DNA from: CAZXPA01 sp964642485
GTDB lineage: Bacteria > Patescibacteriota > Patescibacteriia > UBA2591 > UBA6264
Assembly (NCBI GenBank): GCA_964642485.1
Contig: CAZXPA010000018.1
Span: forward strand, 1-13,058
Length of the DNA stretch: 13,058 bases
Direction of reading: 5' to 3'
The notes under the pieces were generated by a model. That model was not told where the DNA came from. It did no database searches and worked only from the letters and a program-made list of their open reading frames with translations. The translations under genes were made by a program, and so were the position numbers. Below, in pieces: positions 1 through 8,200 of the stretch (position 1 is its first letter; each line of letters begins with the position of its first letter).

Positions 1-286
1 GCTTTAACATCAGAAATGACTTCAAAACTTACGCCTCTTATTTGACATTCGCGTTGAATTCTTTCAGAATCTGGTAATAAAAAAGAACCACCACGATAAT
101 TAAGTAACCACTTAACTTTTAGTTGTTGGCTTAAAGTCCAATACGTAATCCCGTAAGCTTTTAAGTGATTTTTTTGCGTATCTGCATCCATAGGAATTAG
201 AACATATGACGCAAAACTTTGAAATGTGATTGATAAAAAAAGTATTAAAAAAAATAATTCCCAAACAGATTTTACTTTTTTATCAT
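1..286 (-). CDS. Partial secreted protein, Bacteroidota-type 'asparagine synthetase B-like' family; start unclear
   Basis: Read on the minus strand, one frame is open from position 344 to the window edge. It contains LIPMD, NHLKAYGITYW, WLLNYRGGSFLLPDSE and RECQIRGVSFEVISD. From memory, this closely matches the N-terminus of secreted Bacteroidota proteins labelled asparagine synthetase B-like; the enzymatic role of that label is doubtful, and I infer no function. Directly before it lies a convincing signal peptide: a Lys-rich start, the hydrophobic stretch LFFLILFLSITFQSFA, then SY. The frame has no ATG, GTG or TTG before an ATG at 191, which lies inside the conserved LIPMD motif. An ATG at 286-284 would join the signal peptide only if the six-T run at 276-281 (plus strand) had one more base. 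The real start is therefore an unusual codon, a frameshift, or a sequencing error. The C-terminus lies beyond the window. The first 56 nt overlap the divergent murE-like gene. Confidence 0.5.
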
Positions 287-1624
287 TGGTCTTTAGCTCA
301 TTTAGCCGCCTTGGTTTATGACCGGCCGAGCAAAGAAATGATTGTCATTGGTGTTACGGGCACTTCTGGCAAATCAACAGTGGTTAATCTAATTGCTCAG
401 ATTTTAGAACAAGCTGGTTTTATTGTCGGCTTAGCAACGACCTTTAATTTTAAAATTGGGGGAAAAGAAACAATTAATAAAAAAAAGATGACCATGCTTG
501 GTCGTTTTTCTTTACAAAAATTATTAAAACAAATGATTAAAGCTGGTTGTCAATATGCAATTATTGAAACAACTTCAGAAGGGATTAGACAATATCGGCA
601 TTTAGGAATTAATTATGATGTTGGGATTTTCACTAATTTAGCTCCTGAACATATTGAATCTCATGGAAGTTTTGAAAAATATCGCCAGACTAAACAAAAG
701 TTTTTTCAACATTTAAGTAAGTGTAAAAGAAAAAAGATTGACAAGAAAACAATTAACAAGGTCAGTATTATTAATTTAGACGATGAAAACAAAGAATATT
801 TTTTAAAATTTAAAGTTGATCAGCAATATGGAATAAAATGCGATGCTAATATACGAATGCATACGAATGCTACGAATAAAATAAAAATAATTAAAGCGGA
901 AGATATAGAATTAAATTCAAGCGGTTCAAGGTTTAAGGTTCAGGGTTCAAGGTTTACATTAAATTTACTTGGTAAGTTTAATGTATATAATGCCTTAAGT
1001 GCAATTTGTCTTGCTTTATCTCAAGGTATAGAATTATCAGTTTGCCAAAAAGCCTTGGCAAGAATCAAACAAATGCCTGGGCGAATGGAGGTGGTGGTTG
1101 AGCAACCATTTAGAGTAATTGTTGATTATGCTCATACACCTGATTCTTTAAAAAAAGTTTATCAAACCATCAAAGGTCAACAATTCCGCTTGTCCGGCAG
1201 GCAGGCAACAATCAGCAGTCAACAATTAATTTGTGTTTTGGGTTCAGCTGGTGGAGGACGAGATAAATGGAAGCGACCAATTTTAGGAGAGATAGCAGAA
1301 AAATATGGTGATAAAATAGTTATTACTAATGAAGACCCTTATGATGAAGACCCGGAACAAATTATTGATGAAATAATTTCGGGAATTAAAAATAACCAAG
1401 AATTAATTTCTCAAAAAAAGCTTTTTAAAATTCCTGGGCGAAAAAAAGCAATAAAAAAAGCCTTAGCTTTAGCCAGACAAGGAGACATAGTGATAATTAC
1501 TGGTAAGGGCTGCGAACCCTGGATTATGGGACCAAAAAACAAGAGAATTCCTTGGGATGATCGGGAAATAGTTAAGAGGCTTTTAAAGGAAAATAAGCTA
1601 AATTTAAATAAATCTTTAAAATAG
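230..1624 (+). CDS. murE: MurE-type Mur ligase (UDP-MurNAc-tripeptide synthetase-like), N-terminally short
   Basis: Mur ligases couple ATP hydrolysis to adding an amino acid to the UDP-MurNAc peptide stem in the cytoplasm. Visible motifs are the P-loop GVTGTSGKST (residues 41-50), TNLAPEHIESHGS in the central domain (MurE TNL-DH-D-HG motif), a GRMEVV segment leading into VDYAHTPDS (D299-P304), and GSAGGGRDKWKRP. The substrate loop, DNPR in meso-diaminopimelate enzymes, reads EDPY (368-371), so the Arg that contacts diaminopimelate is missing and the third residue added cannot be read from sequence. The P-loop sits about 65 residues earlier than in E. coli MurE: most of the UDP-binding first domain is absent. 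The start is TTG at 230 with no Shine-Dalgarno; an upstream in-frame stop at 227 leaves no earlier start, and the next in-frame candidates (TTG 311, ATG 338) would cut off the N-terminal helix. Three repeat or insert tracts lie in the gene (851-877, 924-958, 1176-1227). A MurT- or CapB-like ligase is the main alternative. Confidence 0.85.
   Translation: MIKKVLKKIIPKQILLFYHWSLAHLAALVYDRPSKEMIVIGVTGTSGKSTVVNLIAQILEQAGFIVGLATTFNFKIGGKETINKKKMTMLGRFSLQKLLKQMIKAGCQYAIIETTSEGIRQYRHLGINYDVGIFTNLAPEHIESHGSFEKYRQTKQKFFQHLSKCKRKKIDKKTINKVSIINLDDENKEYFLKFKVDQQYGIKCDANIRMHTNATNKIKIIKAEDIELNSSGSRFKVQGSRFTLNLLGKFNVYNALSAICLALSQGIELSVCQKALARIKQMPGRMEVVVEQPFRVIVDYAHTPDSLKKVYQTIKGQQFRLSGRQATISSQQLICVLGSAGGGRDKWKRPILGEIAEKYGDKIVITNEDPYDEDPEQIIDEIISGIKNNQELISQKKLFKIPGRKKAIKKALALARQGDIVIITGKGCEPWIMGPKNKRIPWDDREIVKRLLKENKLNLNKSLK
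851..877 (+). repeat. 10-bp tandem repeat inside the murE-like gene
   Basis: ATACGAATGC occurs twice back to back (851-860, 861-870), followed by a partial third copy, TACGAAT (871-877). It encodes residues 208-216 (IRMHTNATN) in a poorly conserved part of the central domain. The period is not a multiple of three, so the copies are read in different frames. This suggests recent slippage or insertion rather than a protein-level repeat. Confidence 0.85.
924..958 (+). repeat. 7-bp tandem array (GTTYARG-type) inside the murE-like gene
   Basis: Five consecutive heptamers start at 924, 931, 938, 945 and 952. They are variants of GTTCAAG and GTTTAAG, the last degenerate. At a larger scale the 13-mer GGTTCAAGGTTTA recurs at 923 and 944, 21 nt (seven codons) apart. 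The tract encodes a Gly-Ser-Arg-Phe-rich stretch (SGSRFKVQGSRFT) just before the conserved GKFNVYNALSA segment, so it looks like a tolerated insertion at a domain surface. Confidence 0.8.
1176..1227 (+). repeat. G+C-rich mini-element flanked by 10-bp direct repeats, in frame in murE
   Basis: GTCAACAATT occurs at 1176-1185 and again at 1218-1227, exactly 42 nt (14 codons) apart. Between the copies lies a G+C-rich core (1186-1206) that on the minus strand reads GCCTGCCTGCCGGACAAG. This is the same word found inside rpoC at 7031. Removing one direct repeat plus the core restores a normal MurE spacing, with KGQQ running straight into LICVLGSAGGG. The added residues are about 319-332 (FRLSGRQATISSQQ). 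The flanking repeat looks like a target-site duplication, although local duplication could also give it. Confidence 0.7.
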
Positions 1625-1693
1625 GCTTGTGGACGGATTGTGGAAAAGTCATATTTTGGCTTAAATAAGCGAAAAAACAGTAAGAGATAGTAA
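1625..1693. other. Spacer between murE-like gene and rpoB promoter
   Basis: No coding potential is evident. Two TTGTGGA words occur (about 1628 and 1638); the second extends to TGTGGAAAA (1639-1647), which fits a DnaA-box consensus on the opposite strand. One box alone is not evidence of an origin. I see no clear intrinsic terminator for the murE-like gene. Confidence 0.4.
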
Positions 1694-1722
1694 TTGACAG
1701 ATTAAAGATTATTTGTTATTAT
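1694..1722 (+). promoter_or_regulatory. Sigma-A-type promoter for rpoB operon
   Basis: A perfect -35 box TTGACA (1694-1699) is separated by exactly 17 nt from TATTAT (1717-1722), a five-of-six match to the -10 consensus. Transcription would start near 1729, leaving a leader of about 165 nt before rpoB. This is the best promoter in the first 11 kb and the likely main promoter for rpoB-rpoC-ftsK-rodZ. Confidence 0.75.
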
Positions 1723-1728
1723 TTTACC

Positions 1729-1893
1729 TGGTCGTTTTTTTATTACGAGTGAAACGAGTAACAAGGTTCTGCGAATGCAGTTTCTTGTTCATAGTCTTTT
1801 TTTATAAACAAAATTAAAAATTCAATAAAAAAGGGACCCTTTAAAAGGTCTTTGTAAAGGGGATTTTGTCCCCTAAATTGGTTTTAATTTAAT
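1729..1893 (+). promoter_or_regulatory. Structured rpoB 5' leader with possible attenuator
   Basis: Hairpin A pairs AACAAG (1760-1765) with CTTGTT (1784-1789), and inside it CTGC (1769-1772) with GCAG (1777-1780) around a GAAT loop. A seven-T run follows at 1797-1803, terminator-like but about 7 nt downstream. Hairpin B pairs AGGGGA (1858-1863) with TCCCCT (1869-1874) around TTTTG, ending 19 nt before the rpoB ATG. A competing fold pairs CCCTTT (1837-1842) with AAAGGG (1856-1861), which overlaps the left arm of hairpin B; GACC (1835-1838) with GGTC (1847-1850) is another option. Mutually exclusive stems beside a start codon suggest regulation of rpoB expression. This is inferred from base pairing alone, and I recognise no known riboswitch or ribosomal-protein leader. 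Confidence 0.4.
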
Positions 1894-4800
1894 ATGCTCA
1901 ATCAACGCAAATTCTTTTCTGATACTCGTTCCAATTTAGAATTACCTGATTTAACAGAGATCCAAAAATCGTCATATTCTTGGTTTTTAAAAAAAGGGAT
2001 TAAAGAGTTAATCAAAGAGTTTTCTCCAATTGAGGATTTAGTTGGCAAAAATTTTGAATTGTATTTTTTAAACTGTTCTTTGGGCCTGCCAAAGTTTGAC
2101 GAGGTCATTAGTAAAAATAGGAATTTAACATATGAAGTGCCTTTAACCGTAAAGGTGCGTTTAGTTAATAAAAAAACAGGAAAGAAAACAAATCAGGAGA
2201 TTTACTTTGGTGACATTCCTTTAATGACTGAAAAAGGAACCTTTATTATTAACGGGATAGAAAGAGTAGTTGTTCAACAATTAATTAGATCGCCCGGTGT
2301 ATTTTTCACAGCTGAATCAATCAAGGGGCGATTTTTTTATGGAGCCAAAATAATCCCGGATCGTGGAGCCTGGCTTGAGTTTGCAACTGATACTCGTCAG
2401 GTGATCTGGGTTAGAATTGATCGTCAAAGAAAAACTCCGGTTACTTCTTTGCTTAGAGTTTTTGGTTATGGAACAGATAAAGAAATTTTAGATTTATTTA
2501 AACCCGAAGATCCTTCTTTAAAAAAGAAAAAGAAATCTTTTAAAACAGATATTTCTGCCCTTGATTATATCAAAGCTACTTTAGAAAAAGACCCTTCAGC
2601 TTCAGAAGAAGAGGGCCTGATTGAGGTTTATCGAAAAATTAGACCAGGTGATTTAGCTACAGTTGATAATGCCAAGTCTTTAATCTACGCCATGTTTTTC
2701 TTGGCTAATCGTTATGACTTAAGTAAGGTTGGGAGGTATAAAATAAATCAGCGACTTGGTTTTAATGAAAAGATAGATAAGCGGACACTCCGACCTGAAG
2801 ATTTGGCGGGCATTATCTCTGAAATAATTAAGCTTAACATTGGTCAGCGTCTACCAGATGATATTGATCATTTAGCCAACCGCAGGATTCGAGCGGTTGG
2901 CGAATTGGTTCAGAATAGAATGAGGGTCGGGATGCTTAGGCTCCAGCGCATAGTTAGAGATCGAATGAGTGTTGCTGAGGGTAAAGTAACTCCTGGTCAA
3001 TTGGTTAATATCAGGCCAATTACTGGAGTGATTAAAGAGTTTTTTATGTCTTCTCAATTGTCGCATTTTATGGATCAAACAAATATTCTTTCTGAATTAG
3101 AGCATAAGAGAAGATTAACGGTATCTGGGCCAGGAGGACTGACTCGTGAACGGGCTGGTTTTGAAGTTCGTGATGTTCACCGAACATTTTATGGTAAAAT
3201 TTGCCCAATTGCCACTCCTGAAGGGCCAAATGTTGGTTTAGTCAGCCATTTATCTTGTTATGCCCGGCTTAATGAATATGGTTTTATTGAAACCCCATAT
3301 CAAAAAGTTGTTAATGGTAAATTAACTAACAAGATTGTTTATCTTAATGCCTACCAGGAGGAGCAACACATACTTGCTCCTTTTTCTGTTAAAGTTGATA
3401 AAAAGGGACGAATTATTGATAAAAGAGTAGAAGCCAGAATTCATGGTCGGCCGGGTTTTTGTCGGGCTTCAGAAGCGGAATTTATTGATGTTGCTGCTAA
3501 TCAAATAATTAGTATTGCTACTTCACTTATTCCATTTTTAGAGCATGATGACGGCGTCAGAGCTTTAATGGGAACTAATATGCAACGTCAGGCAGTTCCT
3601 CTTATTAATCCTGAGGCGCCGATTGTCGGGACCGGTATTGAAGCCAAGGTTGCCCGAGATTCTGGTCATTTAATTATAGCTGAAGAAGCTGGTCGGGTAA
3701 GTAAAGTTGACGCTAGCAGTGTTCGCTTAGTTGGGCGGGGAGGTAAAATCAAAACTTATCATTTTAATAAATATCATCGTTCAAATTTTGATACTTGTTT
3801 TAATCAAAGGCCCTCAATATTTAAAAATCAAAAAGTTAAGGCCGGGGATATTTTAGCCTGCGGTTCTTCAATCCAAGATGGTGAATTAGCTCTGGGGCAG
3901 AATATCTTAACAGCTTTTATGGTTTGGGAAGGCGGCAATTATGAAGACGCTATTTTAATATCATCAAACTTGGTCCAAAATGATCAATTTACTTCACTTC
4001 ATATTGATGAGCACACCATTGATATTAGGGAAACAAAATTTGGCCCGGAGACGACAACCCGAGATATTCCTAATGTTAGTGAAGAAAAATTAAAAGATCT
4101 TGATGAGGAAGGAATAATCAGGATTGGGGCAGAAGTAAAATCAGGCGACATTTTAGTTGGCAAGATTACTCCCAAGGGTGAAGCCGAATTAGCTGCTGAG
4201 GAAAAATTACTCCGAGCAATTTTTGGTGAAAAAGCTCAAGATGTCCGTGACTCTTCACTTTATCTCGAACATGGTGAGCACGGGAAAGTTATTGGTATAA
4301 AGATATTTTCTCGAGAAAGAGGAGACAAATTGCCGCCGGGAGTAATTAAATCAATTCGGGTTTTAGTTGCTGATTTAAGAAAAATTCAAGTTGGTGATAA
4401 AATGGCTGGCCGACATGGGAATAAAGGAGTAATCTCGAGAATTGTCCCCCAGGAAGATATGCCCTATTTAGCTAATGGCACACCAATAGATATTATTTTT
4501 AATCCCCTGGGAGTTGTCTCGCGAATGAATTTAGGCCAGATTTTAGAGACCCATTTAGGCTTAGCAGCTAAAAAATTAGGCTATAAGGCAGCTAGCCCAG
4601 CTTTGAGTGGAGCAAGTGAGGAAAAGATTAAACAAGAATTAATTAAAGCAGGGTTTTCTCCTAGCGGCAAGATGACTCTTTATGATGGTCGAACTGGTAA
4701 GTCGTTTAAAGAACCAGTAACAGTCGGTTATATTTATATAATGAAGCTCAATCACTTAGTTGAGGACAAAATTCACCAGCGATCAATTGGTCCTTATTCT

Positions 4801-5082
4801 TTAATTACTCAACAACCTTTAGGGGGTAAAGCCCAGTTTGGCGGACAACGGTTTGGAGAAATGGAAGTCTGGGCTTTAGAGGGTTACGGAGCAGCTTATA
4901 CCTTACAAGAGATGCTGACTATTAAATCTGATGATGTGCTTGGTCGAACCAAGGCTTATGAGTCAATTATTAAAGGCGAATTAGTCAGAGAAATTCACAT
5001 CCCAGAGTCATTCAGTGTTTTAGTTCGTGAACTTAAGGGGCTGGGTTTAAACGTTGAGATGATGAGAGGAGGGAGGAGATAA
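1894..5082 (+). CDS. rpoB: DNA-directed RNA polymerase subunit beta
   Basis: Beta subunit of RNA polymerase, which forms one jaw of the cleft and part of the active centre with beta'. Hallmarks in order: N-terminal LPDLTEIQKSSYSWFL; protrusion/lobe with IINGIERVVVQQLIRSPGVFF; rifampicin region MSSQLSHFMDQ (385-395) and HKRR (404-407); TRERAGFEVRDVH; ATPEGPNVGL; the catalytic-face motif GDKMAGRHGNKG (834-845), whose K836 and K844 correspond to E. coli K1065 and K1073; and the C-terminal GGQRFGEMEVWALEGYGA clamp segment. At 1062 residues it is much shorter than E. coli beta (1342), as expected for a protein without the lineage-specific insertions. In the rifampicin pocket, E. coli Q513, S531 and L533 are replaced by H391, T409 and S411. 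ATG 1894 fits the usual N-terminus; the 20 nt before it are U-rich with no Shine-Dalgarno. Expressed from the promoter at 1694 and followed by rpoC after 132 nt. Confidence 0.98.
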   Translation: MLNQRKFFSDTRSNLELPDLTEIQKSSYSWFLKKGIKELIKEFSPIEDLVGKNFELYFLNCSLGLPKFDEVISKNRNLTYEVPLTVKVRLVNKKTGKKTNQEIYFGDIPLMTEKGTFIINGIERVVVQQLIRSPGVFFTAESIKGRFFYGAKIIPDRGAWLEFATDTRQVIWVRIDRQRKTPVTSLLRVFGYGTDKEILDLFKPEDPSLKKKKKSFKTDISALDYIKATLEKDPSASEEEGLIEVYRKIRPGDLATVDNAKSLIYAMFFLANRYDLSKVGRYKINQRLGFNEKIDKRTLRPEDLAGIISEIIKLNIGQRLPDDIDHLANRRIRAVGELVQNRMRVGMLRLQRIVRDRMSVAEGKVTPGQLVNIRPITGVIKEFFMSSQLSHFMDQTNILSELEHKRRLTVSGPGGLTRERAGFEVRDVHRTFYGKICPIATPEGPNVGLVSHLSCYARLNEYGFIETPYQKVVNGKLTNKIVYLNAYQEEQHILAPFSVKVDKKGRIIDKRVEARIHGRPGFCRASEAEFIDVAANQIISIATSLIPFLEHDDGVRALMGTNMQRQAVPLINPEAPIVGTGIEAKVARDSGHLIIAEEAGRVSKVDASSVRLVGRGGKIKTYHFNKYHRSNFDTCFNQRPSIFKNQKVKAGDILACGSSIQDGELALGQNILTAFMVWEGGNYEDAILISSNLVQNDQFTSLHIDEHTIDIRETKFGPETTTRDIPNVSEEKLKDLDEEGIIRIGAEVKSGDILVGKITPKGEAELAAEEKLLRAIFGEKAQDVRDSSLYLEHGEHGKVIGIKIFSRERGDKLPPGVIKSIRVLVADLRKIQVGDKMAGRHGNKGVISRIVPQEDMPYLANGTPIDIIFNPLGVVSRMNLGQILETHLGLAAKKLGYKAASPALSGASEEKIKQELIKAGFSPSGKMTLYDGRTGKSFKEPVTVGYIYIMKLNHLVEDKIHQRSIGPYSLITQQPLGGKAQFGGQRFGEMEVWALEGYGAAYTLQEMLTIKSDDVLGRTKAYESIIKGELVREIHIPESFSVLVRELKGLGLNVEMMRGGRR

Positions 5083-5084
5083 GA

Positions 5085-5143
5085 TAGGTACTTGGGTATT
5101 TAGGTACTTGGGTAATCCGTTCCCAATTAACCAATTAAACAAA
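5085..5143 (+). repeat. Octamer-phased inverted arrays, rpoB-rpoC spacer (upstream part)
   Basis: The 14-mer TAGGTACTTGGGTA occurs at 5085-5098 and 5101-5114 with a 16-nt period. It resolves into four 8-nt units (5085-5116) of the form TRGGTAYT, the last ending in AAT. After CCG (5117-5119) come three units of inverse character, TTCCCAAT (5120), TAACCAAT (5128) and TAAACAAA (5136). The two halves can pair: GGTACTTGGG on the left with CCCAATTAACC on the right, with one bulged base. The right half can instead pair with the start-proximal array at 5173-5207, giving competing folds. Confidence 0.7.
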
Positions 5144-5172
5144 ATTTTTACAAAACCTTAGTCAAAAAAAGG

Positions 5173-5208
5173 ATGTTAAGTTGTTATCTTGTTAAAATGT
5201 TAAAATGA
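5173..5208 (+). repeat. Start-proximal octamer array before rpoC
   Basis: Four 8-nt units start at 5173, 5181, 5189 and 5197 (first ATGTTAAG, last ATGTTAAA), followed by ATG and A, so the array ends in TGA (5206-5208). Six T residues separate it from the rpoC ATG. Matching 36-nt arrays precede ftsK and rodZ. Read as codons from 5173 it is an open 11-codon mini-ORF (MLSCYLVKMLK). Confidence 0.75.
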
Positions 5209-5214
5209 TTTTTT

Positions 5215-8200
5215 ATGCCAACACCATCGACAATTAGTACTCTAACTCTGCCAGGTGATAGGTCCCCCCGGTTATTAGATTTCTATGCTATTAAATTACG
5301 TTTGGCCTCGCCAGAAGAGATATTGCAGTGGTCACATGGTGAAGTGACCAAGCCAGAAACTATTAATTATCGTAGCCGAAAACCAGAGAGAGATGGATTA
5401 TTTTGCCAGAAGATTTTTGGTCCAGTCAAAGACTGGCAGTGTGCTTGCGGCAAGTATAAAAAGCTTCGTTATCGAGGGATTAAATGTGATCGCTGCGGTG
5501 TCGAAGTAACTAGAAGTTTAGTCCGACGTGAGAGGATGGGGCACATTAAATTGGCTGCACCGGTTACTCATATTTGGTTCTTACGAGGAATGCCTTCAAG
5601 GGTTGGTTTGATTTTAGATATGTCAATCCAGACCTTAGAAAAAGTAGTCTATTTTGCCAATTTTATTATTACTGAAATAAAAGAAGATTTTAAAAAAGAA
5701 GTGCTTGAGAATTTAGGGAAAGAATTTAAGGAAAAGAAAAAAGAACTAAAAAATGAACCTGAGTCAGAGAAAAGAATTCAACAATTAACCCTGAATTATA
5801 ATGAGGCCAAGCATGAGGTTATGGACTTAAAAGTGAAGAAATTATTAACTGAGCTTGAATATCGAGATCTTTCTTTAAAATATGGCCATATCTTGGAAGC
5901 TGATATCGGAGCTGAGGCAATTTTAAAACTTCTGAAAAGTGTTGATTCCCTTAAATTAGTCAGAGAATTAGAAAAGGAAAAAAGAAAAACCACTAATCCA
6001 GCTAGACAAAAAAAGCTGGTTCAAAGGATAAAATGTTTGAGGAGTTTTTTGGTTAATAAAATTAAAACAGAGCATATGGTTTTAAGAATTGTCCCAGTTA
6101 TCCCGCCAGACTTAAGGCCTTTAGTCCCCCTTGATGGCGGCAGGTTTGCTTCTTCAGACTTAAATGATCTTTATCGCCGGGTTATTAATCGTAACAACAG
6201 GTTAAAACGTCTTTATGAACTACATGCTCCAGAAGTAATTTTGAGGAATGAAAAAAGAATGCTTCAAGAAGCAGTTGATGCTTTAATAGACAATGAGATG
6301 AGGTCAGGGAAAACAACTATTGCTTCAACTGGACAACGTCGGGCTTTGAAATCTTTAGCTGATATTTTAAAAGGCAAACAAGGGAGATTCCGCCAAAATT
6401 TACTTGGGAAAAGAGTGGATTATTCTGGCAGGTCAGTGATTGTGGTTGGTCCTCGTTTAAAACTTCATCAATGTGGCTTACCCAAAATTATGGCCCTTGA
6501 ACTCTTTAAACCGTTTATTGCCAGTGAGTTAATAAAAAGGGGCTTGGTTCATAATGTTCGGAGTGCTAATCGTTTGATTGAGGAGGGGGCAGAAGATGTC
6601 TGGGCTATTTTAGAAGAGATTACTAAGAATTCTTATGTTTTACTTAACCGAGCTCCAACTTTGCACCGCTTAGGAATTCAAGCTTTCCAGCCAGTGTTAA
6701 TTGAAGGTAAGGCAATTCAAATTCATCCTTTGGTTTGTGCTGCTTTTAATGCTGATTTTGACGGTGATCAAATGGCTGTTCATGTGCCAATTACTGAAAA
6801 AGCACAATTAGAAGCAGAAAAGATTATTTTATCCACCCGTAATCTTTTAAAGCCAGCTACTGGTGAACCAATTGTTACCCCAACCCAAGATATGGTTTGG
6901 GGCGCTTATTATATGACCTTTATTAAAAGCGGGGAAAAAGAGTCAGCAGCTTTTGGTAGTGCTAATGAGGCTATTTTAGCTTATCAATTAGGTAAAATAG
7001 ATTTGCAAGAGAAAATTAAGGTTAAAATTGGCCTGCCTGCCGGCAAGGCAGGAAAACAGATTAAACAGGTGAGTGTTGGTCGATTAATTTTTAATGATGT
7101 TTTACTCCCCGGGCTTTATCAGATGGATTCAGTGGTTGATAAAAAGAAGTTGAAACAAATTGTTACTCAGGCAATAGAGGAGTATGGCCAGGAGAAGACC
7201 GTTGAATTATTAGACAAAATTAAACAAATTACATTTTCATATTTGACTTCTTCAGGGCTTTCCTGGGGCATGGACGATTTGCCAACCTTACCAGAGAAAG
7301 GAAAGATTATTCAGGAATCAGAAAACAAGATTAATGAAATTCAATCCCAGTATGAGATGGGCTTATTAACTGAAGATGAACGTTATCTTAAGAGTATTGA
7401 AGTCTGGATTGGGGCTAAGAATAGGATTACTGAGATTGTTAGAAAAAGCTCTTCTCTCGTCAGTTCAATATCTTCTATGGTTAAATCAGGAGCTCGAGGT
7501 TCGTGGACTCAGCTTGCCCAGATGTTTGGGATGAGAGGGATTGTTTCTTCGCCAACTGGTCGGTTAATCGAACTGCCGATTAAATCTTCTTTTAAAGAAG
7601 GGTTTAATGTCCTAGAATTTTTTATTTCAACCCATGGTTCACGAAAAGGTGTTTCTGATACTGCTTTGCGGACTGCTAGTGCTGGGTATTTGACTCGGCG
7701 TATAGTTGATGTTTGCCAGGATATTATTATTACAGAAAAAGATTGCGGTAATAAGCAAGGATTGCGTTTGACTCGTCAGGAGAATAAAGAGATGGAAGAA
7801 ACTTGGCAAAGCAGGTTATTTGGTCGGACTGTAGCTAAAGCAATAAAGCACCCGAAAACCAAGAAGGTGCTTGTCAAAGCAAATGAAATTATTAATATGG
7901 AAAAGGCAGAAAAAGTAAACCAGGCTGATCCAGAAGAAGTCTTTATTCGTTCAGTTTTAACCTGTAAATCACATCGAGGAATTTGTGGTCAGTGTTATGG
8001 CTATGATTTAGGATATAATCGGCCAGTAGAAGTTGGTATTCCCGTAGGAGTTATTGCTGCTCAGAGTATTGGTGAACCAGGGACTCAGTTAACCTTAAGG
8101 ACCTTTCATACTGGCGGCATAGCTGGTCGAGATATTACTCAGGGTTTGCCGCGAGTAGAAGAACTTTTTGAAGTTCGCCCAGCTAAGAGAAAGGCAGTGG

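Noticed and set aside
1639..1647. TGTGGAAAA as a DnaA box and possible origin
   Set aside because: There is only one consensus match, no cluster of boxes, no dnaA or dnaN nearby, and no unwinding element is evident.
5066..5078. Strong AGGAGG Shine-Dalgarno-like sequence at the end of rpoB
   Set aside because: It encodes the C-terminal Arg/Gly-rich residues of RpoB and lies about 140 nt from the rpoC start; no start codon follows at a suitable distance.
5085..5143. CRISPR array
   Set aside because: The units are 8 nt with no 25-40 nt spacers, and no cas genes are present.
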